A stretch of 64,000 nucleotides of DNA from Cordilura impudica (lineage: Eukaryota > Arthropoda > Insecta > Diptera > Scathophagidae). This document shows, piece after piece, positions 1-11,347 of the stretch; position 1 is the first letter of the stretch, and each line of letters opens with the position of its first letter. Below the pieces are notes generated by a model, which worked only from the letters and a program-made list of their open reading frames with translations, made no database searches and was not told the DNA's origin. Made by a program: the position numbers and the translations under genes. The DNA lies in NCBI GenBank assembly GCA_963682025.1, contig OY821517.1, positions 233,437,326-233,501,325 on the forward strand, given 5' to 3'.

Positions 1-669
1 ACACATAGTCAATGTAAGGCGATCGCGGTTATCGTGCAAATCTTCTGGCGAATCATCTGTGAAGTACTTTAAGTTGATTTCCTTCAACATCAGTTTAACA
101 TTTTCATGGTAAATGCAAACGTATACTGTGTGAGTTCCGCTGCTTCCTGCTAAAACACAATGTTTTGGCCTCAGTTGGGTAAATTTTGTAAGCCAATTTT
201 TACAGCTTCGTGTTCAGATTGAAATGTTTCAAATAACTCTTTCAGGTTGCAGAGAACCATTCTCTTCTGCATTTGAACTTTCTTGCCATCGATTCGTACA
301 GATACCCAGTCTTTCATCCCTGGCATCAGGCGATTCATATCATCTCGCTGATAAAACTGGGTTACTAGAGCTTCAGTTTCGCACTTTAAAGTTTTTCCAT
401 TCTTTTTGTTTGGGAGTATCCCATGTTCAGCAACTAATTTTTTTTAACAATTCTTGCTTTTCGGTGAGACGTTCCAAACTCAGTCTTTATTTTTGCACAA
501 CTCCATGTCGATGGAGCAAGCGTGAGAAGTTGAATTCTTTCAGCTCTACTCTGTGACGTTTTGTATTTCTCTTTTATTTGTTCAAAAACTTCTACTGCAT
601 CCTTATAATACTGATTTTCACACTCATTCTTTGAACTTATACCTTCTAGTAAAAAGTTAGAAACACCAT
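1..669 (-). pseudogene. 3' portion of conserved gene of unknown function, broken
   Basis: Read on the minus strand, this encodes segments I recall from a widespread family of uncharacterised invertebrate proteins. In order they are a Gln/Lys/Glu-rich helix, an 'IQLLTLAPSTWS' segment, 'MPGMKDWVSVRIDGKKVQ', 'MVLCNLKELFETF', 'LRPKHC' and 'LAGSSGTHTVYVCIYHENVK'. The frame is broken at about 430 (one base short in an A8 run, giving a stop), about 205 (one base short in an A4 run) and about 185 (about two bases short). The gene continues beyond position 1. Its 5' part is at 12127-12420, displaced by the LTR insertion at 670-12126. The biochemical function is unknown; it could be a host gene or a domesticated or mobile-element-borne gene. 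The family match is from memory. Confidence 0.6.
665..669. repeat. Left 5-bp target-site duplication (ACCAT)
   Basis: ACCAT directly precedes the TGTT start of the left LTR, and the same ACCAT follows the AACA end of the right LTR at 12127-12131. A 5-bp duplication is the signature of LTR-element integration and fixes the element's boundaries. Confidence 0.8.
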
Positions 670-1098
670 TGTTTACGTGATCGTTGAAGGGGACCCACCG
701 TATTTAACTGATGTTGGACTAAAATGGATGTTGACAACCAGAGTGCGCTGTGGTTATTTAAGTCTTTCCTCACTGACATTCGCTTTTAAATTTGTTGTAA
801 ACTCTAAACTTCTAACCGCGACATTGTATTCGTTTTTTTTTAATCGTTTTTTGACTCTTCAATCTTAAAGATCATCGTTTTAGTGTTAAATTGTATTAAA
901 TTTATTTTGTATCTACATGTATCTTGTATCGCCATATTGGAAAAAAATAAGAGGAAAGTATTCTTGATATTACTTTGAATTTTGTAGAAAAACCTTAATT
1001 TTTGTGTTTTATTTTTCTATTTTTTGGTAGCCATAGCTTGCTTGTTGGTTCCACAGTTCTCGGAAAACCAGCCTCAAATTCTGCTTGTGAATTTAACA
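670..1098 (+). repeat. Left LTR of BEL/Pao-like element
   Basis: This 429-bp direct repeat of 11734-12126 starts TGTT and ends AACA. A TATA-like TATTTAAG lies at 755-762, with a TCACTG initiator-like motif near 770, a plausible LTR promoter. Confidence 0.8.
755..775 (+). promoter_or_regulatory. Putative LTR core promoter
   Basis: TATTTAAG is followed within about 15 bp by TCACTG. The TATA-like octamer is also present in the right LTR (near 11782) and the initiator-like motif is partly kept there. The spacing is shorter than the usual ~30 bp TATA-to-start distance, so the real start may lie further downstream. Sequence-motif evidence only. Confidence 0.3.
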
Positions 1099-1114
1099 TG
1101 GTCCAAACGAACCG
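1099..1114 (+). other. Primer-binding site of BEL/Pao-like element
   Basis: TGGTCCAAACGAACC starts directly after the LTR-terminal AACA. A TGG start pairs with the CCA end of a tRNA. I cannot assign the tRNA species. Confidence 0.45.
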
Positions 1115-2297
1115 GATTTTGTAGTTCGAATTTACTACTTAGTATAAAGAAAATAGTAGTTAAGCTAAGTTACTCAGCTTTTTCTCAACTCTTACCAACA
1201 CCGTGTTTTGTACCTACGACCATCTGTCAGTTCAATCCGCCACAGTGTTTTGTTTTTTTTTTATATACAAGCGTACATACAAGTGTTTTTTAATTTTAAT
1301 ATTGTCGTTTTTTTCATATTATTTCGTGTTTTTCAAACGAAGAAAAAAAATACATAGAATACAAGAACAACAACGTACGGTCAACTTGAGGAAAAGAGTG
1401 TACACATAACCAGAGAATAAAAATTGCATAGATCAACGAGTGTGTGTTTTGTCTCTTTATGCAGCAGTGTGTAAAAAAATAGGTACGTTGCGCTGTATAT
1501 TTGTTGAACAAATAAAATTTGTTTTTTATTTTTTCATTTTATTTTTTGGGAGAGCTCATGTAAGAGGACGAGTCCTTTTGAAATAATTTAAATTTTGCGG
1601 ATAAATAGTGCAGAGCTGCAAAGCTATCATTTCTTTAAAAACATACCATTTGTACTTATCAAGTTGTGAGTATAGAAACTCGAAAATTATAGTTATCTGG
1701 TAGTGGAAAAATGCTAAAACTAAATTCCACACATAAGCTTAAAAACTTTGCTTAAGATTTGCAGTGCTGTGAAAGAGTGATTTCATGGTCGGAAATCCTC
1801 TACCGAATTTTGAGAGTTTACAGCGTACACATTTTGTAAAATATTTACTTTAAATCAATTTAGACTAGAATTTAACTCTTTTCACAAATTTAAGTTGGAA
1901 TCGAATTTATCCCGGATTGAAGAGGTACGTTGTTGTAATTCAGATCGAAAAGATACATTTTTCTTTAATTATTTCACTGGCGAACTTGATATTTAATGTG
2001 TTGCGAATAAAAGCAACAAAAACCTCAGATTTGGTCTCTGGTATTAATTCGTAATATCTGATACTGAATAGTATGGTGCGCTAATTTATAAATCTGTCAT
2101 CGTTACTTTTTGTAGATTTCGTTTGGCAATCTAAATTTTTCCCACAGATTCGTTTGGTTTTGTGATATTTAATCACAACCAAAAGTATTTATGAGTACTA
2201 CAAATTAATTTTTAAACAAAGTTCTTGTTTCGATAGAACTTTTCCATTATGTTTAGATTTTGACAGGGCACCTATCTGAGAAAAAACCATACATGTT
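1115..2297 (+). other. Non-coding internal region of BEL/Pao-like element
   Basis: This AT-rich stretch has no coding potential I can support. By position it is the leader plus the site of the deletion that removed gag and most of pol. Short open frames here look random. Confidence 0.5.
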
Positions 2298-2527
2298 TGT
2301 CCTGTTACACAAAAGTTGGTCGGCACACAAAGATATCGGAAATTTATGGAAAAAGGTATCGAGATTGGGGATATGGTTGTCACTCGTGAAGATAACCTGT
2401 CGACGAATAGATGGCTACTAGGCACAAAGGTAAAGATGGTCACGTTAGATTTGTAGAGTTGGGAGCAGAGCGTGGCTTAGTTATAAGACCAGTCGTGAAG
2501 CTGGTAGCTCTTTCGACGTATTAGGGT
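2298..2527 (+). pseudogene. BEL/Pao-type integrase C-terminal fragment
   Basis: The translation reads 'IGDMVVTREDNLSTNRWLLG' and then, after a frameshift near 2432, 'GKDGHVRFVELGAERGLVIR' followed by PVVKLVAL and a stop. This matches the C-terminal integrase pattern of BEL/Pao elements (GD-V-x-R-x-DN...W-x-LG...G-x-VR-x-V...RPVVKL). A short KLVGTQRYRKF stretch precedes it. The catalytic D,D,E region and all upstream domains are missing, so it cannot function. The family assignment rests on remembered motif patterns. Confidence 0.6.
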
Positions 2528-2905
2528 CTACAATATGTACTAATTATTTTTTATAGTATCATGGTCTACGCTAGAAAATATGCTGAAGGTCGTCGTATTA
2601 GTGGTAAAATTGTTTGCATAATTGTGCCGAAAAGATCACCCCCTTTGTTTTTGTTGAAAGTTCCTGCAGATTAATTACCTGGGTTGGATGTAACTGGTAT
2701 CAATTTATAATTATTGTGCGGGATGTCTCGGCCATGACCATACCTGGCGTACTTGTGAGAGTACTGGGAAATGCAAACGCTTCGTAGATAAACATCGCAC
2801 GCTCCTCCGCATAACGGGTTCGAGGCCTCGTTCGTCCGCCCAAAAAGAGGACAGCAACTTTACATGTTTGCAACGGGGACCTAGTGCGTCTACCTGCCCA
2901 AAGCT
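2528..2905 (+). other. 3' non-coding part of BEL/Pao-like element up to the gypsy insertion
   Basis: No gene is visible. The stretch ends where the mdg1-like LTR sequence begins at 2906. 'GCCTCGTTCGTCC' at 2825-2837 reappears at 11351-11363 beyond the gypsy element. Confidence 0.4.
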
Positions 2906-3236
2906 CATTTTAATTAACGGCAACAATATCCACACACGCCGAACTTTAGCGTGAGAAACATTTATTTCTCAAACTGCAATACAATACAGTTATGTTTAGT
3001 TTATTTGATTCACCTGTGTGGAAATCTGCTGTGCTTGCAGATTCCCACACACATTTAATTGTATTCTAGCGTAAGTCAGAATTTAAGTATAATTTGTAAA
3101 GACAATTAATAAAGTACTCCATAACAGAACAGTCGCACAAGCGGCTGTTCGCCAAGAAAATACAAAAGGTGTTTTAAATAAAATGAATTGTTTGAAAAGG
3201 ATAAGCAAAAAATTAAATTAATGACGTGACATAATA
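2906..3236 (+). repeat. 5' LTR of mdg1-like element, missing its first 66 bp
   Basis: It aligns with 11018-11347 of the 3' LTR, starting at CATTTTAATTAACGG. The first 66 bp of the LTR (TGTAGTGTG...) are absent and replaced by unrelated sequence. Confidence 0.85.
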
Positions 3237-3251
3237 TGGCGATCCTGCCAG
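3237..3251 (+). other. Primer-binding site, tRNA-Arg type
   Basis: TGGCGATCCTGCCAG follows the LTR directly. Its complement CTGGCAGGATCGCCA matches, as I recall it, the 3' end of insect tRNA-Arg(ACG). The same 14 bases are at 62858-62871 in the other mdg1-like element. Confidence 0.7.
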
Positions 3252-4495
3252 CCTTGACATAAAAAGCAAATTAAAAACAAAAATTTTTTTAATAAAAAAA
3301 AAAAAAAAATAAGTTTTAAACAAAAAAAAAAAAAACATTTTAACAAAACAAAACAAACAAACAATTCTATAAAAACATAAATAAGCTCAAAAAATATGGA
3401 AACTTAACAGTGAGAATTAAATGCCTACAACAAAAACAACAAAAAGCGATTTAAAAATCAAAAAATTAAAAATAAAAAAAAAAAAAAATGCTTTAAATTT
3501 TTTTTTTCAATACTATTTTTATAAAACTACCAAAAAAAAAATTTGCAAAGAAAGAAACCCATTTTTATTACATAAATTAAACGAAAAAAAAATAATTGAA
3601 TCCCTGCTTGTTGATTAAGTGATAGCTGATAAAAATTAATGTTAAATACAAAATGAACTTCCTAGTGCTAAAAATATATACAAAAATTAAATTAATAAAA
3701 TAAGAAAGGAAGAGAAGAAATGAAAATCAATGTGGCCAAAGAAGCATGAAACAGGTGTGGCCGATACACCCGCAACGTACAAGAGGAAGCAACAACAACA
3801 GCAACTATAACAGCAACATCAACATCAACAATAACAGCAGCTGCAACAATTCACAACACCAACAGCGATAAACATAAAACATCGTAAGCGTTATTAATAT
3901 AAAATTTAAATATTTTAAATAATTAGATGCATTACAATTGTAATCTTTTAAACATTTATATCGACCTTGAATATTTTATTAGATGTATACATATAAAAAT
4001 CGCACAATAATTATATATATAAAAGCCAGTTGGTAATAATACCTACATATATGGTACTACTATTCTGTTCTTTATATTTTGTAATCTACATAATGTTGGA
4101 TATAAAATTTTTGATATTTATATTGTATAAAAATCTACTTTATTAGTTTAACAGAAAGAAAAAAAAAAAAGGGAGAGAATATTTATTTTAATACCATTTT
4201 GTTAATACAAAATAATCAATGGAAATATACTAAGAATATGTTATGAAAATATACTCTGATTTAAAATCATATATAATTTAATTTTATTCCAAAGCGGAAA
4301 GCTCATCCACAGGATGACCTAGGCTATTTTTTTATATAATGTATAATTTAGAAAGTACCTCGACCATACAGTAAGGGAAAATGATCTTAAATTAATTTTA
4401 TTTTTATGGACAAATTGATTGTGTTTTGGGATATTCGGACATACCCTTTTGGATCAGTTTTATTTACTTAAATAGAGAAAATAATATATTTTATT
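3252..4495 (+). other. Long A-rich leader of mdg1-like element
   Basis: This is untranslated leader with long A runs and a CAA/CAG-rich stretch at about 3789-3866. The CAA-rich stretch can be read as Gln-rich but is broken by stops. A GTAAGC near 3883 resembles a splice donor. No supportable gene. Confidence 0.5.
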
Positions 4496-4714
4496 ATGGG
4501 AAAGACCGAGTCGAAACTCGAAAAACCCAACGCTAATGTCATAACCAACGTTGAGGTTGTCGACCACACAAATCAATTGGATTCCTTGTGTTACCTCACA
4601 TTGTGTCTAGTATTGGTAAGCGTGGCCAATTTATTACTGAAATTATATGTGCTCCACAAAAGATCTCTCCGTAAGAGGTATATGAGCAGAGGCGACAACC
4701 TTGATAAGGTTTAG
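4496..4714 (+). CDS. Small acylated/membrane ORF upstream of gag
   Basis: The 72-residue product starts MGKTESK, which fits an N-myristoylation site (MGxxxS/T) once Met is removed. A polar stretch containing NVEVVDHTNQLDSL is followed by one hydrophobic segment (about residues 31-51, CYLTLCLVLVSVANLLLKLYV) and a basic tail (HKRSLRKRYMSRG). From memory, small ORFs with this layout sit before gag in several 412/mdg1-group elements; their role is unsettled. It may place a protein at a cellular membrane, which is inference. The reading frame is intact. I see no counterpart in the element at 55949-63216. Confidence 0.6.
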   Translation: MGKTESKLEKPNANVITNVEVVDHTNQLDSLCYLTLCLVLVSVANLLLKLYVLHKRSLRKRYMSRGDNLDKV

Positions 4715-5407
4715 ACACGGCATTGCGAAAATCTCTAGGTAATTTTTTAATAAAGATATCCTGGGCAATATTTCGAACATATTAGAAATAACATTGAGTG
4801 ACAGATCTTAATATATTTGCTTTGAAATGGAAAATTTGGTATTAGTTTTAATTACCTGATTTTGAGAATTGGCATTAATTGACAATATTATTGATAATTG
4901 AACATTGCGGCATATTGTGCCAGATAATTATTTATGAAAGGCAAAAATTTCATAATAATTTTATTGAATGAATTTGTTGGAATTAAAGTATAGTGAATGA
5001 ATAAAATTATCTTTGGCATACAGTGCCATAGAATTACTATAGTGGAATTATTCACTTGAACAGATTTTTTTTTCTCTCTTCTCAAATTTTTTTTTGGGCA
5101 TTAATTGCCAATATAGCAAAAATTTTATCGGATATACTCTTAAATACCTTACGATTTTTAAATGATTTTGGAAATTCTTTGATTAGTATGCGAATATTTT
5201 GGCACCTAGTGATTTTGAATGTTTGGCATTACGGGCCAATACAATAAATTGACATTATATTTCTTTTTCAATGGGGAAATTTTAGTAACCTTTTATGACA
5301 TTTCCCCATAGTCTCCCAAATTGTTTCAATTTTGATTTCTTACATAAACGCCCAATTTTCCCCTAGATAAATTGTCATAATTTTGGCTAAAGGTTGACCC
5401 TGATTTT
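4715..5407 (+). other. Spacer between small ORF and gag
   Basis: AT-rich, with no supportable gene. Open frames at 4888-5247 have no recognisable content. Confidence 0.5.
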
Positions 5408-6592
5408 ATGGACTGGCAAGCGATACTCGACCAATGTAGGATCATAAGGGAAGAATTTGACAAAGCCCATAAATGCCTCAATACTGATAGGCCTACCAAG
5501 GAGGAAACAGTTGAGAAACATCTAAAGAACCTCCACTTACGACTTGAGGAAATAAGAGTCTTATTAAACGTTAATTATCAGCGCCTAACATCCGCTCATA
5601 AGGTTGCGGCAGAGGGTTTTTTCATTGACCTAAGAGGTAAGCTGATTGGCGTAGCGTCCCGCAGGGGTATTGAGGTGAACTTGCCCGACTCATAACATGA
5701 GAGGATAGAATTTGGGGAGGATAAGGAACAACTGACAGTACAATTGGGGGAAAACAGCGACAAAATGCCACAAACAGCATCAGAATTTTTAAAAACAGCT
5801 TCCAGGATCATACCTGATTTCGATGGTAGGGCAGAGAACCTACAAAGTTTCTTAGATGCCCTGACACTTGTCGATTCGATCGCTGAAGGTCAAGATGCGG
5901 TAGCCGTCAATCTGATAAAAACCAAATTGAAGGGAACAGCTCGTACCCTTATAGAGGGTAATGAAGCAAATTTGGCCGGCATAATTGCAAGATTAAGGTC
6001 AACAGTCAAGGGTGAATCCGTTGAAGTCCTATCAGCGAGATTAATGAACCTGAAACAAGGTGGTAAGTCACCAAATGATTATACAAAAGAAATAGAAGAC
6101 CTGGCAAAAAGGCTGCAAAGCGCCTATATAACGGACGGATTAACGACCACATTAGCCGAAAAATATACCACCAATATAGCTGTCAAAGCAATGACGAGGA
6201 GCTGCACTAATGAAAGAGTGGGCCTCGTAATGGAGGCTGGTCAATTTAGCACCCTTAACGATGCTATGGCCAAATTCATAAACAGCTCTACAGATGCGGC
6301 CAAAAATAATACAGTAATGTATTATAATAATGGTAGAAACGCAAACCGGTACCAAAGGCGTGGGCGACCCAACGGAAATTTCCGGGGATGCGGAAATGGA
6401 ACAGTTTACCATAACCGCAATAATCAGGTCAATAATAGGAATGATTATGTCCAGGGCGGAAATAACGGTGGACAATACAATCGCCGTGGCAATAACAGGG
6501 GTTACAACAATAGTAACAACAATGGCTATAGACGAATTAATGTATTATTGAAGAGGAAAACGACCAAACCCCAAGTACTCATTAAGCAATGA
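5408..6592 (+). pseudogene. gag: Gag polyprotein with one internal stop
   Basis: The frame starts ATG (MDWQAILDQCRIIREEF) and meets a TAA at 5693-5695, but stays open in the same frame through 6592, so a single stop splits an otherwise ~394-codon gag. The first ~95 residues are charged and helical. After the stop comes the capsid-like core (ASRIIPDFDGRAENLQSFLD, then LIKTKLKGTARTLI and SARLMNLKQGG), and a tail rich in Asn, Arg and Gly with no CCHC knuckles. The core closely resembles the gag at 60279-61037. The tail probably binds RNA, which is inference from composition. Gag forms the particle that packages the element's RNA. Confidence 0.8.
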
Positions 6593-6611
6593 CACTACAA
6601 ACGGTAGAATC

Positions 6612-9600
6612 TTGAATATAAATTTAGGTCTAGCGTCATACATTTCATTAGCGTCAAAATTCAGTAATAATAGTTCTACATATTTAGTTGATACAGGTGC
6701 GGACATATCGATAGTTAAAAATGGACAAATAGAAACAGGAAGAATAAACGCAAATCAGACCACTAGCCTACACGGCATTGGGAGTGGCACGATTGATACA
6801 AAAGGGAAAATTGAAACTGATCTTATATTCAATAACCTACTAATAAAACATGATTTCCATGTAGTAGATGATAATTTTCCAATTCCATCCGATGGAATAC
6901 TTGGACTAGATTTTATTAAAAACTACAACTGTGTATTGGAATACGGAATAGATCAAAATAGGATGGTATTAAGACCAGACGATTTCCCCGAAACCATATG
7001 TATACCAATGCGTGAATCTCCAAATATTAACATAGTATCATTACCAGCGAGATCAGAGGTAATTAGGAAAATAAATATAAAATGTCCAAAAGGAGATGTA
7101 TTTATCCCAAACCAGACACTTCAAGAAGGGATATACATAGCCAATACGATTTCGAGCTGTAAGCAATCGTTTGTTAGAATAATTAACACAACTAACAAAG
7201 ACGTCACTATTTCAGGTTTTGAAGTCCAAACTGAAAGTTTGAATAATTATGAAATAGCAATGGCAACCGAAAGCCAAGATAGCGAAAAAAAAGTTAGAAA
7301 AATTATCGAAAAATTCCCAAAATTCGTTGAAAATGAACTAAAAGAACTATGTAGAGAATATATAGATGTATTCGCACTTGAAACTGAGAGAATCTCAGTG
7401 AATAATTTTTATAGGCAAAAGTTGCGTTTAAAGGACAACGATCCTACTTATATTAAGAATTATAGAATACCGCATACCCATAAGGAGGAAATTACAAAAC
7501 AAGTAGATAGGTTGATACAAGATGGCATTGTAGAGCCATCAGCTTCAGAATTTAATAGCCCAATTTTACTAGTACCAAAAAAATCTATAGCCGGAAGTGA
7601 AGGGAAAAGATGGAGGTTGGTAGTAGACTATAGGGGAGTCAATAAAAAATTAATTGCAGATAAATTTCCATTACCAAGAATAGATGATATTCTCGACCAA
7701 CTTGGTCGAACCAAATATTTTTCTTGCCTTGATTTAACATCCGGATTTCATCAAATTGAATTAGATGAAGAATCCAGAGATATTACATCATTCTCAACGG
7801 ATAAGGGTTCATTTCGTTTTAAACGCTTACCGTACGGGCTTAAAATAGCTCCAAATTCAATTCAGAGAATGATGACCATAGCATTTGCTGGACTATCACC
7901 AGCACAAGCTTTTCTGTATATGGATGATTTGGTTGTATTAGGTCGTTCTGAAAAGCATATGTTAAAAAATTTAACAGATGTTTTCGAAACATGCCGTAAA
8001 TATAATCTTAAATTGCATCCAGAAAAGTGCTCATTTTTTGGTCACGAGGTGACTTATTTAGGTCATAAATGTACAAACAAAGGCATTCTTCCAGACGATA
8101 GCAAATTCAAGATAATTCAAGACTATCCAACACCTAAAAATGCCGATGAAACTAAACGATTTGTTGCATTTTGCAATTATTATAGACGTTTTGTTCCAAA
8201 TTTTGCGGAACACGCTCGCCTTTTAACGAGGCTATGTAGGAAAAATGTAAAATTCGAGTGGAGCGAAGACTGCGAAAAAGCATTCGAAATTTTAATGAAA
8301 AATTTTGCATTACAACCGATGCAAGCAAATATGCATGCGGTGCCGTACTAAGCCAAGAGTACGACGGGCTACAACTCCCTATAGCATATGCTTCAAAGTC
8401 ATTCACCAAAGGTGAATCAAATAAGTCTACTATCGAACAAGAACTAGCGGCTATACACTGGGCAATTACGTATTTCAGACCATATATTTATGGCACTAAA
8501 TTCTTTGTAAGAAGTGATCATCGACCACTGTCATACTTGTTTTCAATGAAGAACCCTTCTTCAAAATTGACGCGAATGAGGTTAGAATTAGAAGAATATG
8601 ATTTTACCGTAGAGTACTTGAGGGGAAAAGATAACCACGCTGCAGATGCTTTATCTAGAATAGACTTCAATGACATAAAGAATATAAGAAATGTCTATAT
8701 GGTAAAGACAAGATCGAGATCTAAGGCAGCGATGGGAACAAAGACAAAGAAAAAAAATAATAGTATAACGGAAACTCCAAAGATATATGAAACATTGACC
8801 ATAAAGGAGGTCAGGAAAATAGTTCGCCTAAAGTTTGACCTACAAGGTAGAACACTAAGGTGTTACCTTAGAAAAGGAAAAACAACTTTAGAAAAAATAA
8901 TTATAATTATTAATGACCTTGTTGTTAATGGGAAAATTGATTTAGGTCAATTCTTCTCTAGGTTAGAAAATATAACCGACAATAAAGGCATTGATAAATT
9001 GCAACTCACATTAGATGATGAGATATTTAAAGGGATCCCAATTAATGAATTTAAGAGTACAGCGAACAAAGAACTCAAAAATTTAATAATAGCGTTAACG
9101 CCAAGAAGAATTAAAATAACTGCTGACGAGCAGAAACATGAAATATTGGAGAAATATCACAACGATCCGTTATACGGCGGTCATCCGGGAATAGCAAAGA
9201 TGACGGCAAAATTAAGGGGAAAATATTTCTGGAACGGAATGTCTAGAGACATCCGTAATTACATAAGGAAATGTAAACAGTGCCAGACTAATAGGACACA
9301 ACCTAAAACAAAGGAACCAATGACAATAACAGAGACGCCAGCCCGGGCATTTGACATCATTGTTATAGACACAATTGGACCTTTTATAAGATCAAATAAT
9401 GGCAGCGAATACGCTGTAACCATTATATGCGACCTGACTAAATACTTAGTCACTATACCTATTCCTGATAAGCAGGCAAAGACCGTTGCTAAAGCAATTT
9501 TTGAAAATTTTATTTTAATTTATGGTCCTATGCATAGGATTCTAACTGATATGGGAACTGAATACAAAAATCAGACCCTGCAAGAACTTTGTCAGCTGTT

Positions 9601-10144
9601 GAACATTCAGTATGTCACATCAACAGCTTACCATCACCAAACTCTGGGTACAATAGAAAGATCTCACAGAACATTCAATGAGTATGTTAGGTCATATATT
9701 TCATTGAACAGAACAGATTGGGATGAGTGGCTAAAATACTTCACGTATTGCTTCAATACGACGCCATCCACTGTTCATGGTTATTGTCCATATGAGTTGG
9801 TGTTTGGTAAGAACAGTCCTGATCTAAAATTTCTTAATTCGAATGTAGTAGACCCACTGTATAACATAGAAGCATATGAGAAAGAAGTAAAGTATAGACT
9901 TCAGCAGGCGCAACAGCGCGCCAAAAGCTTATTGGATAATGAAAAGGTTAACAGTAAGTCACAATACGACAGGGTTACAAGACCAATTGATATTCGAATA
10001 GGAGATTTAGTCCTGACGGAAAACAGTGCAGGTCATAAATTAGATACTCAGGGAAATCGACAATTTAGGCAACTGCACATTATCCATAAGCGATAATAAA
10101 ACGGTCAAGGTACATAGGAATAGACTAAGAAAATTTTGTAAATA
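6612..10144 (+). pseudogene. pol: Pol polyprotein (protease-RT-RNase H-integrase), frame-broken
   Basis: It begins in a different frame from gag. Protease: YLVDTGADIS near the start. RT: RWRLVVDYRGVNKK, then the catalytic FLYMDD. At about 8285 the frame jumps. Compared with the other element, about 50 bp are missing between 'CEKAFE' and 'FCITTDASKYACG', at the RT/RNase H junction. RNase H continues with TDASKYACG, E in EQELAAIHWA, and RSDHRPLSYL. Integrase: a zinc finger ending CKQCQ, then D (VIDTIGP), D (LTDMGTEY) and E (GTIERSHR). The C-terminus breaks again after GHKLDT, and the expected final VHRNRLRKF reads in another frame to 10144. Catalytic residues are present, but the protein is not continuous. 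Confidence 0.85.
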
Positions 10145-10939
10145 ATGTAAATGATTATATACATATAAACTAAACTAAAATCTAGATGAACATTTTTATA
10201 TAGTTTTGAAAAAAAAAAAAAAAAAAGATAAATATTTGAACTAAAATATAAAATATAATTAATTAAACAATTAAACAATTAAACAATTAGATTAATTAAA
10301 TAAAACCATATATAGAACCTAACACCTTAATTTAACCTTCCTTAATTACAAATTTTATAACTATAAATTTTAAATTAATCTTTAGTTTACGGAAATTTTT
10401 TAATAATAATAATAATAAAAAATTAAAATAACATAATATAGTTTTTTTAAACATTAAAATTAAAATTTAAATAAAAACAATTAATTAAAAATACATTAAT
10501 ATTGATAATGTCAATTTTTTATTTAATTTTGTAAAATTATAAAAAACTATAAATAAAATTCTTTAAATTGTAATTAAAATCATAATTAATTAAATCAAAA
10601 ATCTAAATTTAAGAAAATTTAAAATGTATAAACTAAATAATAATTTGAGATAAAAATTTAAAATCAAAATTTCTTTTTGCAGACGATTGACTGGCCAGCA
10701 TTCGCCTGCAAAAGAAATTAAACAACAAAAATTTTCAAAATTATAAATACATATTATATTTTTAATTTTTCTATTTGAAAAGGGGAAGGAATGGTCCCCA
10801 TTAAATTAAAATTGTTAATATTCAAAAAAAAAAATATAACAAAAAAAAAAAAAAACTTTAACATTAAATTTGATCATTTTAAATTTTAATTATAACAGCA
10901 CTAAAGAATGGTCAATCGATTATTGATCATTCTTTCTCT
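10145..10939 (+). other. 3' untranslated region of mdg1-like element
   Basis: Extremely AT-rich with no open frame of note. An inverted repeat (GAATGGTCAATCGATTATTGATCATTC) lies at 10906-10932 just before the polypurine tract. A similar ATGATCA...TGATCAT motif sits next to the polypurine tract of the other elements (56315-56341). Confidence 0.55.
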
Positions 10940-10951
10940 GAAAAAGGGAGG
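10940..10951 (+). other. Polypurine tract
   Basis: GAAAAAGGGAGG lies directly before the 3' LTR's TGTAGT; it is the plus-strand DNA primer site. Confidence 0.75.
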
Positions 10952-11347
10952 TGTAGTGTGTTTGATATGTCTTAGTTACCATACCTTCAGTACGGTAACT
11001 AAATGGTAACATTAAACCATTTTAATTAACGGCAACAATATCCACACACACCGAACATTAGCGTGAGAAACATTTATTTCTCAAACTGCAATACAATACA
11101 GTTATGTTTAGTTTATTTGATTCACCTGTGTGGAAATCTGCTGTGCTTGCAGATTCCCACACACATTTAATTGTATTCTAGCGTAAGTCAGAATTTAAGT
11201 ATAATTTGTAAAGACAATTAATAAAGTACTCCATAACAGAACAGTCGCACAAGCGGCTGTTCGCCAAGAAAATACAAAAGGTGTTTTAAATAAAATGAAT
11301 TGTTTGAAAAGGATAAGCAAAAATTAAATTAATGAAGTGACATAATA
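10952..11347 (+). repeat. 3' LTR of mdg1-like element
   Basis: This complete LTR (396 bp) runs from TGTAGTGTGTTTGATATG to TGACATAATA. Its last 330 bp match 2906-3236 almost perfectly. Confidence 0.85.

Larger units (their letters stand above)
2906..11347 (+). mobile_element. mdg1/412-like Ty3/gypsy LTR retrotransposon
   Basis: The order is truncated 5' LTR, primer site, long leader, small ORF, gag without zinc knuckles, pol (protease, RT, RNase H, integrase), polypurine tract and 3' LTR. The LTR start TGTAGT, the tRNA-Arg-like primer site and the gag with an Arg/Asn/Gly-rich tail instead of CCHC knuckles are traits of the mdg1/412 group. There is no env gene. In the 331 bp shared by the two LTRs I see about three substitutions and one indel, so the insertion is fairly recent, but gag has a stop and pol has an internal deletion, so this copy is not autonomous. 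Confidence 0.85.

Noticed and set aside
2724..2760. TCTCGGCCATGACCATACC resembles the start of 5S rRNA
   Set aside because: Only a nine-base GACCATACC core matches; the internal control region of 5S genes is missing. More likely part of the LTR-element flank.
3421..3618. Lys-rich open frame in the gypsy leader
   Set aside because: Simple translation of A-runs; no conserved content.
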